Shown: positions 20,154 through 30,017 of the stretch, one piece after another
Layout of the letters: each line of letters starts with the position of its first letter
Position numbering within the stretch: position 1 is the first letter of the stretch
Assembly: GCF_001457655.1 (NCBI RefSeq)
Contig: NZ_LN831035.1
Span: 496,001 to 560,000, forward strand
Length of the DNA stretch: 64,000 bases
From: Haemophilus influenzae
Lineage (GTDB): Bacteria > Pseudomonadota > Gammaproteobacteria > Enterobacterales > Pasteurellaceae
Direction: 5' to 3'
Program-made: the position numbers and the translations under genes
Notes under the pieces: generated by a model
What the model saw: only the letters and a program-made list of their open reading frames with translations
Told to the model about the DNA's origin: nothing
Database searches by the model: none

Positions 20154-21071
20154 ATGATAAATGAAAAATTGAAAATGTGGTGGGAAACGGCTCGACCGAA
20201 AACTTTGCCCTTAGCGTTGGCATCGATTTTCACGGGTTCGGCATTAGGTTATTGGGCGAATCCACAAGGTTTTAATGGGCTTGTAATGGTGCTTTGTTTA
20301 CTCACGACAATTTTATTGCAGGTGCTTTCTAATTTTGCCAATGATTATGGGGATCATCAAAAAGGTTCAGATACTGAAGAACGTATTGGGCCATTACGTG
20401 GCATTCAAAAAGGCGCAATTTCAGCAAAAGAACTGAAATGGGGATTAATTCTAATGGTGATGGCAAGTTTTCTTTCAGGAAGTTTCTTGATTGGAATCGC
20501 TTATGAAAATCTCTCAGATTTATTCGCTTTCGCTGGGCTTGGAATTTTAGCTATTGTTGCTGCCATTACTTACACTGTTGGGGCAAAACCTTATGGCTAT
20601 ATGGGATTAGGCGATATTTCTGTATTAGTATTTTTTGGTTTGCTTGGCGTTGGCGGCACTTATTATTTGCAAACTCACAGTATTGCTAGCCACATTATTT
20701 TGCCTGCTATTGGTTCTGGCTTATTGGCAAGTGCGGTATTAAATATCAATAATTTACGTGATATTGAACAGGATGCGAAAGCTAGCAAAAATACCCTAGC
20801 CGTTCGTTTAGGTGCATATAAAGGGCGTGTTTATCATTGTATTTTATTAAGTGTGGCGGCTCTATGTTATTTGGCATTTGCGGTGGCAACGGCCACGGCC
20901 ACTTCTTGGACAAATTATTTATTTGTATTAGCAATGCCATTGTTAGCTAAACACGCGATCTTTGTTTATCGTAGTCAGCAGCCAAGTGAATTGCGTCCAA
21001 TGTTGGCTCAAATGTCTATGATTTCGTTATTAATCAATATCTTGTTTAGTTTAGGCTTGCTTATCGGCTAA
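20154..21071 (+). CDS. menA: 1,4-dihydroxy-2-naphthoate octaprenyltransferase
   Basis: MenA attaches the polyprenyl tail to 1,4-dihydroxy-2-naphthoate in menaquinone synthesis, in the inner membrane. The UbiA-family product of 305 aa has two Asp-rich motifs: NDYGDHQKGSD near residue 62 and NNLRDIEQDAKASKNT near 200. About eight membrane segments are visible. The reading frame opens at a GTG inside an uptake signal (20139), but I choose the ATG at 20154. No clear ribosome site precedes either, so the start is not certain; an ATG at 20175 is also possible. Confidence 0.93.
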   Translation: MINEKLKMWWETARPKTLPLALASIFTGSALGYWANPQGFNGLVMVLCLLTTILLQVLSNFANDYGDHQKGSDTEERIGPLRGIQKGAISAKELKWGLILMVMASFLSGSFLIGIAYENLSDLFAFAGLGILAIVAAITYTVGAKPYGYMGLGDISVLVFFGLLGVGGTYYLQTHSIASHIILPAIGSGLLASAVLNINNLRDIEQDAKASKNTLAVRLGAYKGRVYHCILLSVAALCYLAFAVATATATSWTNYLFVLAMPLLAKHAIFVYRSQQPSELRPMLAQMSMISLLINILFSLGLLIG

Positions 21072-21122
21072 ATCGGCATATACTAAAGCAAACAAAATTT
21101 CAACAATCGATAGGGGAAAGTT

Positions 21123-21611
21123 ATGTTTATTGATACTTCAGAACTTTGCGATCTTTATGCAGAACAAGTGGATGTCGTGGAGCCAATTTTTTCAAGCTTT
21201 GGTGGCGTAAGTCATTTTTACGGTAAAGTCACTACAGTAAAATGCTTTGAAAGTAATGGATTAATTGCTGAAGTATTAGAAGAAAACGGCGAAGGTCGAG
21301 TGCTTGTCATTGATGGCGGTGGTGCGGTACGCCGTGGTTTGATTGATGCAGAATTGGCTCAACTTGCCGTTGATAATGGTTGGGAAGGCATTATTGTATA
21401 TGGTGCAGTACGCCAAATTCAGCAATTAGAAAACCTCGATATTGGTATTCATGCCCTTGCGCCAATTCCAGTCAGTGCAGATGAAAGCAGTGCTGGCGAG
21501 AGTGATATTCCAGTGAATTTTGGTGGCGTAACCTTTTTCCCAGAAGATTATATTTACGCAGATCTGACAGGAATTATACTTTCGCAAGAGCCTCTAGATT
21601 TAGAAGATTAA
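21123..21611 (+). CDS. rraA: Ribonuclease E activity regulator RraA
   Basis: RraA binds RNase E and inhibits it, so it modulates mRNA decay. The 162-aa product is the usual length (161 in E. coli) and contains [18 protein letters not shown] near residue 60 and [11 protein letters not shown] near 93, the conserved RraA core. Older annotations call it MenG, a methyltransferase, because of its position beside menA. There is no methyltransferase motif here. An AGGGGAAAG ribosome site precedes the ATG, 51 bases after menA, so the two are likely co-transcribed. Confidence 0.94.
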   Translation: MFIDTSELCDLYAEQVDVVEPIFSSFGGVSHFYGKVTTVKCFESNGLIAEVLEENGEGRVLVIDGGGAVRRGLIDAELAQLAVDNGWEGIIVYGAVRQIQQLENLDIGIHALAPIPVSADESSAGESDIPVNFGGVTFFPEDYIYADLTGIILSQEPLDLED

Positions 21612-21708
21612 TTTCTACTTGATTAACATCTTAGTATTTTATTTAAGCTTTCCTATTCTAAACGGCGTATCATACTAAAAAATTAAATTGTAACTATATG
21701 ATATATAA

Positions 21709-21733
21709 AACCCCGTTCAATTTGAACGGGGTT
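21709..21733. terminator. Perfect palindromic terminator between rraA and the YqhA-like gene
   Basis: AACCCCGTTCAA and its inverse flank a single T (12+1+12). Read on the minus strand it is followed by TTTTATAT, so it best terminates the minus-strand YqhA-type gene. Rightwards there is no T-run. Confidence 0.8.
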
Positions 21734-21750
21734 AAAAGTGCGGTAAATTT

Positions 21751-22302
21751 TTAATGTGTTTTATGGCTTGTGCTATACAAAATTTTGTCCGTATAAGCTA
21801 AAGCAATTGCCGACACTAAAAAGCCCAAGTGCAACAATAATTGCCACATCATCGTTTTTTCTGGCATATTGCTTGCATTCACAAAAGTTTGCAACATATG
21901 GATAGATGAAATGCCGATAATAGACATAGAAAGTTTAACTTTCAACACGGTGGCATTTACGTGGCTCATCCATTCAGGTTGATCGGGGTGATTACGTGTA
22001 CGCAATTTAGATACAAAGATTTCATAGCCACCGATAGTCACCATCACAAGTAAGTTGGCGATCATCACGACATCAATCAAATTCAACACGCCTAACATAA
22101 TTGTGTTGGAATCCATATCATTTACATTAATCACTAACTCCCATAATCCTTTGATAAATTTATAAGAGTAGATTGCAAGGGTGACAATCAAGCCCAAATA
22201 AATCGGCACTTGCAACCAGCGACTAGCAAAAATTATTTTCGCGATAATATTCGATTGTTCGTTATATTTCGCATAAGGATCAACAGGTTTGTTTTCTTTC
22301 AT
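21751..22302 (-). CDS. YqhA-family (UPF0114) inner-membrane protein
   Basis: This is a 183-aa membrane protein with four hydrophobic segments, roughly residues 30-50, 68-95, 122-142 and 150-170. The family motif [13 protein letters not shown] near residue 86 and the late SIHMLQTFV match UPF0114. Function is unknown; E. coli YqhA is the named relative. It stands alone on the minus strand between rraA and the rbs operon. Confidence 0.85.
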   Translation of the reverse strand: MKENKPVDPYAKYNEQSNIIAKIIFASRWLQVPIYLGLIVTLAIYSYKFIKGLWELVINVNDMDSNTIMLGVLNLIDVVMIANLLVMVTIGGYEIFVSKLRTRNHPDQPEWMSHVNATVLKVKLSMSIIGISSIHMLQTFVNASNMPEKTMMWQLLLHLGFLVSAIALAYTDKILYSTSHKTH

Positions 22303-22341
22303 AAGATTTTATTCCTAAATTAAACAGTGGGTTAAATAAAC

Positions 22342-22372
22342 AAAAAAACCGCAAGAAAATAGCAGTTTTTTT
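22342..22372 (-). terminator. Probable terminator of the rbs operon
   Basis: On the minus strand the arms 22362-22372 and 22342-22352 form an 11-bp stem with one U-G pair and a 9-base loop. It ends in seven U residues. It lies 36 bases after the rbsR stop. Confidence 0.7.
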
Positions 22373-22407
22373 GAAAATAGCAATAAGGAAATTGAGTTAT
22401 TCTAATT

Positions 22408-23406
22408 TTATTTGAAACTGTAAATAGACTCTCTTAACACACAAGTCGGTTCTAACACCAAAGTGAGGTAATTTTCATTAGGATTTTTAATTCGTTGCAA
22501 TAGTGTTTCAACAGCGAGTTTGCCAAGTTCAGCTTTCGGTTGGCAAATGGTGGAGAGAGGAGGCGAGAGATAACGAGCCAATTCAATGTCATCATAGCCC
22601 ATAATTGAAAGATCTTGCGGAATACGTAAGCCTTGTTGCTGAATAGCTTGGTATGCACCGACAGCAATGGTGTCACTACAACAAAAAACTGCTGTTGGAC
22701 GTGAAGATTGAGTAAGTAAAGATTGTATGCCAAGTACACCGCCTTCAAAGTCAAAATGACTTTCGACAATCCAATGAGGATTTAACGCAATTTTTGCTTC
22801 CGACAGCGCATTTTTATAACCTTGCAAACGATTTTGTGCGACAGATTTTTTGAGATTTCCCGTAATAATGCCAATTTTACGATGTCCTGCATCAATTAAT
22901 GCTTTTGTCGCCAAATAGCCACCAAGTGCTGAATTTTCGAGTATTTTATCTGCATTTAACTCAGTAAACCACCAGTCCATCACAACCAGTGGCAGCGAAA
23001 TGGCTAACTCTATATCAGCCTGAAAACGGCTATCACCACACATCAAAAGCAAACCATCCACTTGTTTGTGCATTAGAGTTTGCAGATTTTGTTGTAGGCG
23101 TTTGGCATCTCCACCCGTTGTAGCAATAATAAGATTATATTGATTTTTCTGACAATATTGCTCCACGCCAGCCATCACTTCCGCAAAGAAGGGATTATTT
23201 GTTGCGGTGACAAGTAGCCCGATAGTTTTGGTTTCGCGCACCTTAAGGCTTCGTGCAACAGCTGAAGGGGTGTAATTCAGTTCAGCGACAATACGCATCA
23301 CTTTCTCACGAATTTCATCGCTAACAAAACGCGATCCATTAATGACATGTGAAACTGTAGAAGTCGAAACTTGCGCCAGTCGTGCAATATCTTTCATTGT
23401 CGCCAT
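22408..23406 (-). CDS. rbsR: Ribose operon repressor RbsR (LacI family)
   Basis: This 332-aa LacI/GalR regulator has an N-terminal helix-turn-helix, [20 protein letters not shown] (residues 2-21). It is followed by the hinge and a periplasmic-binding-protein-like domain with [19 protein letters not shown] near residue 270. It should bind the palindrome before rbsD and release it when ribose is bound. It is the last gene of the rbsDACBKR operon, starting 27 bases after rbsK ends, with an uptake signal in the gap. Confidence 0.95.
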   Translation of the reverse strand: MATMKDIARLAQVSTSTVSHVINGSRFVSDEIREKVMRIVAELNYTPSAVARSLKVRETKTIGLLVTATNNPFFAEVMAGVEQYCQKNQYNLIIATTGGDAKRLQQNLQTLMHKQVDGLLLMCGDSRFQADIELAISLPLVVMDWWFTELNADKILENSALGGYLATKALIDAGHRKIGIITGNLKKSVAQNRLQGYKNALSEAKIALNPHWIVESHFDFEGGVLGIQSLLTQSSRPTAVFCCSDTIAVGAYQAIQQQGLRIPQDLSIMGYDDIELARYLSPPLSTICQPKAELGKLAVETLLQRIKNPNENYLTLVLEPTCVLRESIYSFK

Positions 23407-23433
23407 AAAAACACCCTAAAAATTCACCGCACT

Positions 23434-24354
23434 TTAAGCGTGTTCAAGAAATTCCAAAGTTTCTTGACGCGTTGGAATAGAGGATTGAGCCCCTTTTTTC
23501 GTCACACTAATCGCAGCGGCAGCTTGACCAAAACGAATGGCTTCATCAAAGGATTTTTCTTCCAATAAAGCCGTAACAAAACCGCCATTAAATGTATCAC
23601 CAGCTGCGGTAGTATCTATTGCTTGCACACAAAAGCCCTTAATGATGCGGCTTTTACCTTTTCGACTGACAAACACACCTTTCGCGCCAAGGGTAATCAT
23701 TACGGTTTCAATGCCTTTATCGTGAAAAACACTCGCAGCTTTCACCGCACTTTGCTCGTCGGCTACCGCTACCCCCGTCAGGATTTCAGCTTCTGTTTCA
23801 TTTGGTGTAATAATATCAATCAAACTCAATAATTCGTCCGATAAAATCTGCGCTGGAGCAGGATTTAGCACAACCTTAACACCATTTTTCTTAGCGATTT
23901 GAGCAGCCAGCTCCACACCAGAAAGTGGGGTTTCTAATTGCATTAACAAGCAATCCGATTGTGCAATTTGCGCCTCACTTTGACGAACGACCATCTCACC
24001 CAAATGTGCATTTGCACCGCTAGCCAACACAATACTGTTCTCACTAGACTTGGCGACTTGAATAAATGCCATTCCTGTCATTTCCTGTGAAACGGTATTA
24101 ATATGGGTTGTATCAATTCCTTCTTGCTCAAACGCATTTTTCATTGTTTTGCCTATGCTATCTGATCCAATGCAACTAATGAACGCTACCTTTGCACCTA
24201 AACGAGCGGCTGCCACTGCTTGATTGGCACCTTTGCCACCATAGGCAATTTGATAATTTTGACCTGTTAGCGTTTCACCGGGTTTAGCAAAGTAAGGCAC
24301 AGAAATAACGTGATCAGCATTGATACTACCGAGAACCGTGAGGGTTTTTTTCAT
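23434..24354 (-). CDS. rbsK: Ribokinase
   Basis: Ribokinase phosphorylates D-ribose to ribose 5-phosphate with ATP. The 306-aa product carries the PfkB signatures: GGKGANQAVAAARLGA near residue 41, the glycine-rich KPGETLTGQNYQ near 25, and DTTAAGDTFNGGF near 250 with the catalytic Asp of AAGD. The start at 24354 (MKKTLTV) matches family length. The longer frame from 24402 adds 16 unconserved residues. It follows rbsB in the operon. An uptake signal lies in the gene and another at its stop. Confidence 0.96.
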   Translation of the reverse strand: MKKTLTVLGSINADHVISVPYFAKPGETLTGQNYQIAYGGKGANQAVAAARLGAKVAFISCIGSDSIGKTMKNAFEQEGIDTTHINTVSQEMTGMAFIQVAKSSENSIVLASGANAHLGEMVVRQSEAQIAQSDCLLMQLETPLSGVELAAQIAKKNGVKVVLNPAPAQILSDELLSLIDIITPNETEAEILTGVAVADEQSAVKAASVFHDKGIETVMITLGAKGVFVSRKGKSRIIKGFCVQAIDTTAAGDTFNGGFVTALLEEKSFDEAIRFGQAAAAISVTKKGAQSSIPTRQETLEFLEHA

Positions 24355-24451
24355 TATTTTATCCTGTATTGTTATATTTTTTCTTTCTACACAATGGGAC
24401 AAATATAATTTGCCCCATAATGTGATATAACGAGCTTATTTAGTAGATAGA

Positions 24452-25330
24452 TTATTCACTTATTACTTTCAAATCTACTGGAATTTTCGCTTCAACTTTT
24501 TCGCCCTTTAAGATTTTATCAGCGGTAACAACACCTAATGAACCAATAAGCTCGGGTTGTTGTGCGATAGTTGCTGCCATTTTGCCACTTTTTACCGCTT
24601 TAACACCATCATCGGTACCATCAAAACCTACGATAAGGACTTTTTTATTTGCGGCTTTCACCGCACGTAATGCACCTAATGCCATTTCATCATTTTGCGC
24701 AAAAATTGCTTGAACATCACCTTTAGATGCCAACAAATTTTCCGTTACATTCAAACCTTTTGTTCGATCAAAATCTGCTGGCTGACTGGCAAGCACATTG
24801 AATTTATGAGCATCAATAGCTTGTTTGAAACCCTCACCTCGTTCGCGTGCCGCAGATGTTCCTGCAATACCTTCAAGTTGAATCACCTTGGCATTATCGC
24901 CTAATTTCTGTGCGATAAAATCACCTGCCATTTTACCACCTGCGATATTGTCAGATGCAATATGGCTCACTACGTTTCCTTTAGCTGCGCCACGATCTAA
25001 TGTAATTACTGGAATATGCTTACGGTTTGCAATCGCCACTGCGTTGCCAACTGCTTCAGAATCAGTTGGATTGATCAATAATATTTTTGCACCACGCACA
25101 GTTAAATCTTCGACATTAGCTAATTCTTTAGCAGGGTCATTTTGTGAATCAAGCACCACTAACTTATAACCTAATTCATCCGCTTTTTTCTGTGCGCCAT
25201 CTTTTAACGTTACAAAAAATGGGTTATCTAATGTAGATACTGCCAAAGCGATTGTGTCTTGTGCAGAAGCAGAGCCAGAAACAGCCAAACCTAATAATAC
25301 AGCAGAAGTAAGTGCGGTTAGTTTTTTCAT
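24452..25330 (-). CDS. rbsB: D-ribose ABC transporter, periplasmic binding protein
   Basis: RbsB binds ribose in the periplasm and delivers it to RbsC. The 292-aa precursor has a signal peptide (residues 1-23, cut after SASA). The mature part begins [19 protein letters not shown], with the ribose-site Asn-Pro-Phe-Phe. [12 protein letters not shown] near residue 213 and VGFDGTDDG near 234 are further ligand-binding segments. An uptake signal is embedded in the signal-peptide codons (LTAL). A good AAGGAGAA ribosome site precedes it. Confidence 0.97.
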   Translation of the reverse strand: MKKLTALTSAVLLGLAVSGSASAQDTIALAVSTLDNPFFVTLKDGAQKKADELGYKLVVLDSQNDPAKELANVEDLTVRGAKILLINPTDSEAVGNAVAIANRKHIPVITLDRGAAKGNVVSHIASDNIAGGKMAGDFIAQKLGDNAKVIQLEGIAGTSAARERGEGFKQAIDAHKFNVLASQPADFDRTKGLNVTENLLASKGDVQAIFAQNDEMALGALRAVKAANKKVLIVGFDGTDDGVKAVKSGKMAATIAQQPELIGSLGVVTADKILKGEKVEAKIPVDLKVISE

Positions 25331-25349
25331 AGTTTCTCCTTAAAGTGAG

Positions 25350-26321
25350 TTACAGTTTTTTTGTACCAAGATAGTTATCGGCTAAAACAGCAACCAAAAT
25401 AACCAACGCTTTTGCTATCATTTGATAGTAAGATGAAATATCTAATAAATTTAATGCATTGTTTAAAAATCCGATGATTAATGCACCGATGAGAGTTCCC
25501 ATTACACGACCTTTCCCCCCCATCAAACTGGTTCCACCGACTACCACGGCGGCAATTGCATCTAATTCATAAGATACGCCAGCAGTGGGTTGAGCGGAAG
25601 ATAAACGTGAAGTTACAATTAAACCCGCCAGCGCAGAAAGAAATCCACTCACCGCAAAAACAAATACTTTGATTTTATTGACGTTAATACCAGAAAGTTG
25701 GGTCGCTGCCTCATTTCCACCTAAAGCATAAATATAGCGACCGATTGGTGTGTGTTTTAAAATATACCAAGCAACCGCAAACACGATACTCATAATCCAA
25801 ATTGGTACTGGGATACCTAAAACATAGCCTGTACCAATGCTAGCAAATAGATCAGCATTATCCGAAAAACCTGTCGTAATAGGACGACCATCTGTATAAA
25901 CCATTGTTATACCACGCAGTAAGGTCATGGTAACCAAGGTAGCAATAAAAGCCTGAACTTTCCCTTTTGCCACAATTACACCACTTATGCCACCAAGAAG
26001 TGTTCCAATCAATAAAACCACAGGAATGACTAAAAAAATAGGCAATTCGATACTCACCATTGAAGCGGCGATTGCACCTGTCAATGCCAATACAGATCCA
26101 ACAGAAAGATCTATACCTGCAATTAAAATAACGAAAGTCATACCCACTGCAATAATCGCATTAACCGAAGTTTGGCGTAAAATATTCAAAATATTATCTA
26201 CGCTAAAAAAATCAGGATTAATCATTGATACAATCGCGATAAGAATAATCAACGCAATAAAAGAACGCTGTTCAATCAAAAATCTTCCTATTTGAAAATT
26301 AGATGTTTCATTTTTCATCAT
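25350..26321 (-). CDS. rbsC: Ribose ABC transporter permease
   Basis: RbsC is the membrane channel of the ribose importer. The 323-aa product has about ten hydrophobic segments. The family loop AVVVGGTSLMGGKGRVMGTLIG near residue 255 (only its first part counts as conserved EAA-like) faces RbsA. NPDFFSVDNILNILRQTSVNA near residue 30 and GIDLSVGSVLALTG near 70 are typical of RbsC. It starts 12 bases after rbsA ends and may use either of two adjacent ATGs. Confidence 0.96.
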   Translation of the reverse strand: MMKNETSNFQIGRFLIEQRSFIALIILIAIVSMINPDFFSVDNILNILRQTSVNAIIAVGMTFVILIAGIDLSVGSVLALTGAIAASMVSIELPIFLVIPVVLLIGTLLGGISGVIVAKGKVQAFIATLVTMTLLRGITMVYTDGRPITTGFSDNADLFASIGTGYVLGIPVPIWIMSIVFAVAWYILKHTPIGRYIYALGGNEAATQLSGINVNKIKVFVFAVSGFLSALAGLIVTSRLSSAQPTAGVSYELDAIAAVVVGGTSLMGGKGRVMGTLIGALIIGFLNNALNLLDISSYYQMIAKALVILVAVLADNYLGTKKL

Positions 26322-26333
26322 ACTTACCTACTC

Positions 26334-27815
26334 TTATTTACCAATAGCTGCTGCTAATAATTTTTCTTGAGTTGCGTCTTTGCGAGAAAATTCTGCACTA
26401 ATTTTACCTTCACGCATTACCAACACTCTATCGCTCATACCAAGCACTTCTGGCATATCAGATGAGATCATTAAAATACTCAAGCCCTCTTTCTTAAATT
26501 CGTTAATCAACTGATAAATTTCTTTCTTCGCGCCAACATCTACGCCACGAGTTGGTTCATCTAAAATCAACACATTTGGGCGAGTCATTAATCCACGAGC
26601 AATTGCCACTTTTTGTTGATTTCCACCAGATAGCAAACCTACTTGTTGATCACGATTAGGTGTTTTAATGTTAAACATCAGAATAAAGTCATCTACTGTC
26701 ATTTTTTCCGCTTGATGACGAATACTGCCTTTTTGTGAAAAATGATCGAGCGATGTGAGCGACATATTTTCTTTTACTGACATTCCTAAAACCAAGCCAT
26801 CACCTTTACGATCTTCAGAAATATATACAATACCATTATCCAAACCATCTTGCGGACTGAGATTCTCAATCTCTTGATTTTTTAACCGCACTTTTCCCGC
26901 CGTTTTTGGCAAAGCACCGTAAAGTAGCTTGCCGAGTTCCGTTCTACCCGCACCCATTAAGCCCGAGACACCAACAATTTCACCGGCATGCAATTTGAAG
27001 GAAACATCATCAATACCGCTTCCGCTCACATTTTTCACATCCAATACACATTCGCCTTTTTCTTGTGATAAATGCGGATATTGTTCATCAAGACGACGAC
27101 CAACCATCATTTCAATTAAATCATCTTCTGTAATTTCTGCCACAATGCGTTCACCGATAAATTGACCATCGCGTAAAACCGTCACATCATCACAAATTTG
27201 GAAAATTTCTTTTAAACGATGAGAGATATAAACAATGCCACGATTTTCTGCTTTGAGTTCACGAATCACATTGAATAGGGCTTCGGTCTCCGTATCTGTG
27301 AGCGCATCGGTTGGTTCATCCATAATGATAACTTTGGATTCAAAACTTAAGGCTTTGGCTATCTCCACCATTTGTTGCTCACCAATAGAAAGTTCAGCGC
27401 AAAGCTGTTTACTGCTGTGAGTTACCCCCAAACGCGCAAGTAGCTTGTCTGCTTCTTGGTGCATTTTCTGCCAGTTAATCGCTCCCCACGAGGTTTTAAA
27501 TTCACGACCAAGGAAAATGTTTTCTGCAATCGTGAGATTACCGACCAAATTCAGTTCTTGGTGAATAATACTAATGCCAGCTTCCTGTGAGGCTTTAGGT
27601 CCATTGAAATTAACTGATCGATTAAGATACTCAATTGTGCCTGCATCTTTAGAATAAATACCAGTAAGCACCTTCATCAAAGTCGATTTACCCGCCCCAT
27701 TTTCCCCCATCAATGCCATTACGCGTCCAGCGTAAACAGATAAACAGGCATTATTCAAGGCTTTCACACCTGGAAATGACTTATCAACACCACTAATTTT
27801 GAGTAAAGTTTCCAT
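26334..27815 (-). CDS. rbsA: Ribose ABC transporter ATP-binding protein
   Basis: RbsA is a double ATPase driving ribose import. In the 493-aa product the first cassette has Walker [10 protein letters not shown] (about residues 37-45), signature [12 protein letters not shown] and Walker [12 protein letters not shown]. The second has the divergent P-loop GLMGAGRTE (near 280), signature [12 protein letters not shown] and [12 protein letters not shown]. Thr-Asp instead of Thr-Ser in the first Walker B tail is a small difference from E. coli. It lies between rbsD and rbsC with short gaps. Confidence 0.97.
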   Translation of the reverse strand: METLLKISGVDKSFPGVKALNNACLSVYAGRVMALMGENGAGKSTLMKVLTGIYSKDAGTIEYLNRSVNFNGPKASQEAGISIIHQELNLVGNLTIAENIFLGREFKTSWGAINWQKMHQEADKLLARLGVTHSSKQLCAELSIGEQQMVEIAKALSFESKVIIMDEPTDALTDTETEALFNVIRELKAENRGIVYISHRLKEIFQICDDVTVLRDGQFIGERIVAEITEDDLIEMMVGRRLDEQYPHLSQEKGECVLDVKNVSGSGIDDVSFKLHAGEIVGVSGLMGAGRTELGKLLYGALPKTAGKVRLKNQEIENLSPQDGLDNGIVYISEDRKGDGLVLGMSVKENMSLTSLDHFSQKGSIRHQAEKMTVDDFILMFNIKTPNRDQQVGLLSGGNQQKVAIARGLMTRPNVLILDEPTRGVDVGAKKEIYQLINEFKKEGLSILMISSDMPEVLGMSDRVLVMREGKISAEFSRKDATQEKLLAAAIGK

Positions 27816-27828
27816 AATTTCACCCTGA

Positions 27829-28248
27829 TTAAAATGGCACGCCAGAATATAAAATCACATTGGCATAAGGTGAACATTCGCCAGTACGAACAATAGCTTT
27901 ACTTTCGAGGGTGAATTTTTTAAAAGTTTCGTGCGATACAAATTCCACTTGTATTTGATTACCCTGATGGCTTTCAAGTTGTTGAAGTTGTGTTAAAAGT
28001 GCGGTCAATATTTCTGGATTTTTTTCTTTAATTTCTTCTGCAATAACAACGCGTTCAACATACATTTCATTCGTTACTACATTCAACGTTTGTAGAAAAC
28101 TTGGTACACCCGCAGTTAATGCGAGATCGATACGTTCCACACTTAACGGAATTGGAAGTCCCGCATCGCAAATCGTCAAACTTTCTGTGTGACCAACAGA
28201 AGCGATACAACGAGAAAGTTGTGCATTTAATAACATTGTTTTTTTCAT
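27829..28248 (-). CDS. rbsD: D-ribose pyranase
   Basis: RbsD interconverts the pyranose and furanose forms of ribose so that ribokinase can use it. The 139-aa product has the same length as E. coli RbsD. The start at 28248 (MKKTML) lies just after an AGAGGAAA ribosome site, and the longer frame from 28305 runs through the operator. His20-type [15 protein letters not shown] (near residue 20) holds the catalytic histidine and aspartate. [12 protein letters not shown] closes the chain. First gene of the rbs operon. Confidence 0.97.
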
Positions 28249-28267
28249 ATATTTCCTCTTTCCACCT

Positions 28268-28287
28268 TTATCGAAACGTTTCGATAA
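28268..28287. promoter_or_regulatory. RbsR operator
   Basis: A perfect 20-bp palindrome centred on CG, with the LacI-family core TCGAAACGTTTCGA, lies 19 bases upstream of the rbsD start, at or just after the predicted transcription start. The repressor gene is in the same operon. Confidence 0.88.
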
Positions 28288-28291
28288 GATA

Positions 28292-28319
28292 AATATAAAG
28301 AACAAAAATAGAAAAACAA
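28292..28319 (-). promoter_or_regulatory. Predicted rbs promoter
   Basis: On the minus strand TTGTTT (28319-28314) and TATATT (28297-28292) are 16 bases apart. The start would be near 28285, within the RbsR operator. Confidence 0.5.
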
Positions 28320-28336
28320 CTAAGAAATTTCAAATT

Positions 28337-28352
28337 TGGGATATTGATCACA
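28337..28352. promoter_or_regulatory. Putative CRP site of the rbs operon
   Basis: TGGGA-N6-TCACA matches TGTGA-N6-TCACA with one mismatch, flanked by AAATT and AAAATTT. Its centre is about 60 bases before the predicted start, a class I position. Confidence 0.65.
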
Positions 28353-28370
28353 AAATTTCTAGATAGGATA

Positions 28371-28408
28371 AAAAATTCTCCGATCAAATTTACATTCAAT
28401 CGGAGAAT
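28371..28408 (-). terminator. Terminator of rmuC
   Basis: ATTCTCCGAT/ATCGGAGAAT (28375-28384/28399-28408) forms a 10-bp stem with a 14-base loop. On the minus strand it ends in five T. Confidence 0.8.
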
Positions 28409-28411
28409 AAA

Positions 28412-29854
28412 TTATTGAAGATTTTCTTGATTTAAGACATTCAATCTAGCCAAATCCAGCTGATTATTCAATAAGTCCACATCGGGCATCGTTTTATTAG
28501 CTTTTGCGGAAAGGGTTTTAAATCGTTCTACTTTGCCTACTAACCCTTGTTGGCCAACAAGTGCGGTGACGGTGCTGTTGTATTGGTTGCTGACAGTGGA
28601 AAGCGTATTGCCGAGTTTGTTTAAACGCTCTGCCACCAAACAAATTTGGTTATAGATTTCGCCCGCTTTTTCAGCAATTTCTTTGGCTTCAGCATTACCA
28701 CGTTCGATACGCCAGAGGTTTGCCACGGTGCGTAAAATCGGCATTAGCGTAGTGTGAGAAACCATAATTACATTGCGTTCATAACCGTAATTAAATAAGG
28801 CAGGATCAGCTTTTAAAGCCTCAATATACGCAGGTTCCACCGCAATAAACATAAGAACAAAATTCGGACTACGCATGCCAATCAGATTGCTGTAATCTTT
28901 TTTATGCAGATCGTTAATATGGGTTTTTAATGCGGAAATATGCTCTTTGAGTAAACGCTCTCGTTCAAAATCATCCTCAGAATTCACCGCACTTTCGTAA
29001 GCCACGAGCGACATTTTGCTGTCGATAATTAAGTGTTTTTCATCAGGTAAATTCAACACAAAATCAGGGTAATTACGCCCGCCTTGTTCATCTTTAAAAT
29101 GAGCTTGAGCACGGTAATGTACATTTTCTTCAAGTCCTGCCAGTTGCAATGCTCGTTCTAATTGCACTTCGCCCCAGTTGCCTAACGTTTTCTTTTCGCC
29201 TTTCAGCGCAGAAGTTAAATTACTCGCCTCTTGCGACATATTCAGACCAATTTCCAGCACTTTTTTAATTTCCGCTTCCAATCCAGCATTGCCTTTCACG
29301 GATTCGGAGTGAATTTCATTGACCCGTTTTTGGAAACCTTCAATTTGCTCACGGAAAGGCTTGAGCAAGGTTTCCAATGCCGTTTGATTTGATTGACTAA
29401 ATGATCGACTTTTTTCATCCAAAATACGATTTGCTAGGTTTTGAAATTCCACACTCAACTGCAGCTTAGATTGTTCAAAGTTCTGTTGTTGTGCGGAAAA
29501 ATATTTTTCTTTCTCTGTTAAGGTTGTTTGTAACCCCGTTAATTCTTGAGAAAGTGCGGTCAATTTTTCAGTCAAATTTTGTCGTTCTTGTGTGAGATGA
29601 TGTATTTGTTCATCACGTTCAGTTAAACGATATTGCAGTCCTTGATTTTCAGTCTGTACTTTAATTGTTTGTTGTTCAAACTGGTTTTTAATGCTACTCA
29701 GTTCATCAAATTTACTGGCAAGCTGATTATAATCTTGAGTCGTTTTCGATAATTCTTGATGAAGATGTGTATATTTTTGCTGGCGTAGAATAAGTAATAA
29801 AATCAATATAATAACAACAGCTAACAAGCTGAAAAGTAACAAATTTTCTGACAT
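28412..29854 (-). CDS. rmuC: RmuC-domain DNA recombination protein
   Basis: RmuC limits recombination at inverted repeats in E. coli and belongs to the nuclease-like RmuC superfamily; its biochemistry is poorly known. The 480-aa product begins with a membrane anchor (residues 4-23), then a long coiled coil rich in Gln, Glu and Leu (about 27-130). It ends in the RmuC domain with GNWGEVQLERALQLAGL near 245 and the nuclease-like YPDFVLNLPDEKHLIIDSK segment near 285. Three uptake signals fall inside it. Confidence 0.93.
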   Translation of the reverse strand: MSENLLLFSLLAVVIILILLLILRQQKYTHLHQELSKTTQDYNQLASKFDELSSIKNQFEQQTIKVQTENQGLQYRLTERDEQIHHLTQERQNLTEKLTALSQELTGLQTTLTEKEKYFSAQQQNFEQSKLQLSVEFQNLANRILDEKSRSFSQSNQTALETLLKPFREQIEGFQKRVNEIHSESVKGNAGLEAEIKKVLEIGLNMSQEASNLTSALKGEKKTLGNWGEVQLERALQLAGLEENVHYRAQAHFKDEQGGRNYPDFVLNLPDEKHLIIDSKMSLVAYESAVNSEDDFERERLLKEHISALKTHINDLHKKDYSNLIGMRSPNFVLMFIAVEPAYIEALKADPALFNYGYERNVIMVSHTTLMPILRTVANLWRIERGNAEAKEIAEKAGEIYNQICLVAERLNKLGNTLSTVSNQYNSTVTALVGQQGLVGKVERFKTLSAKANKTMPDVDLLNNQLDLARLNVLNQENLQ

Positions 29855-30017
29855 ATTTCTCTCTTAATGGAAAACACAAATTGTAGCAAAAAATATTATT
29901 TTAATTCTGCTTTAAAGTGCGGTAAATTTTTTAACTGATTTAGAATTTATATCCATACAAAATTTAATTATTTTAGTCAATTTTGATGGCAATGCTTTAG
30001 AAAAACATTGTTGTATT

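Noticed and set aside
20890..20905. Short ACGGCC repeat in menA
   Set aside because: Only two to three units, encoding Thr-Ala-Thr-Ala. It is too short for slippage-driven phase variation.
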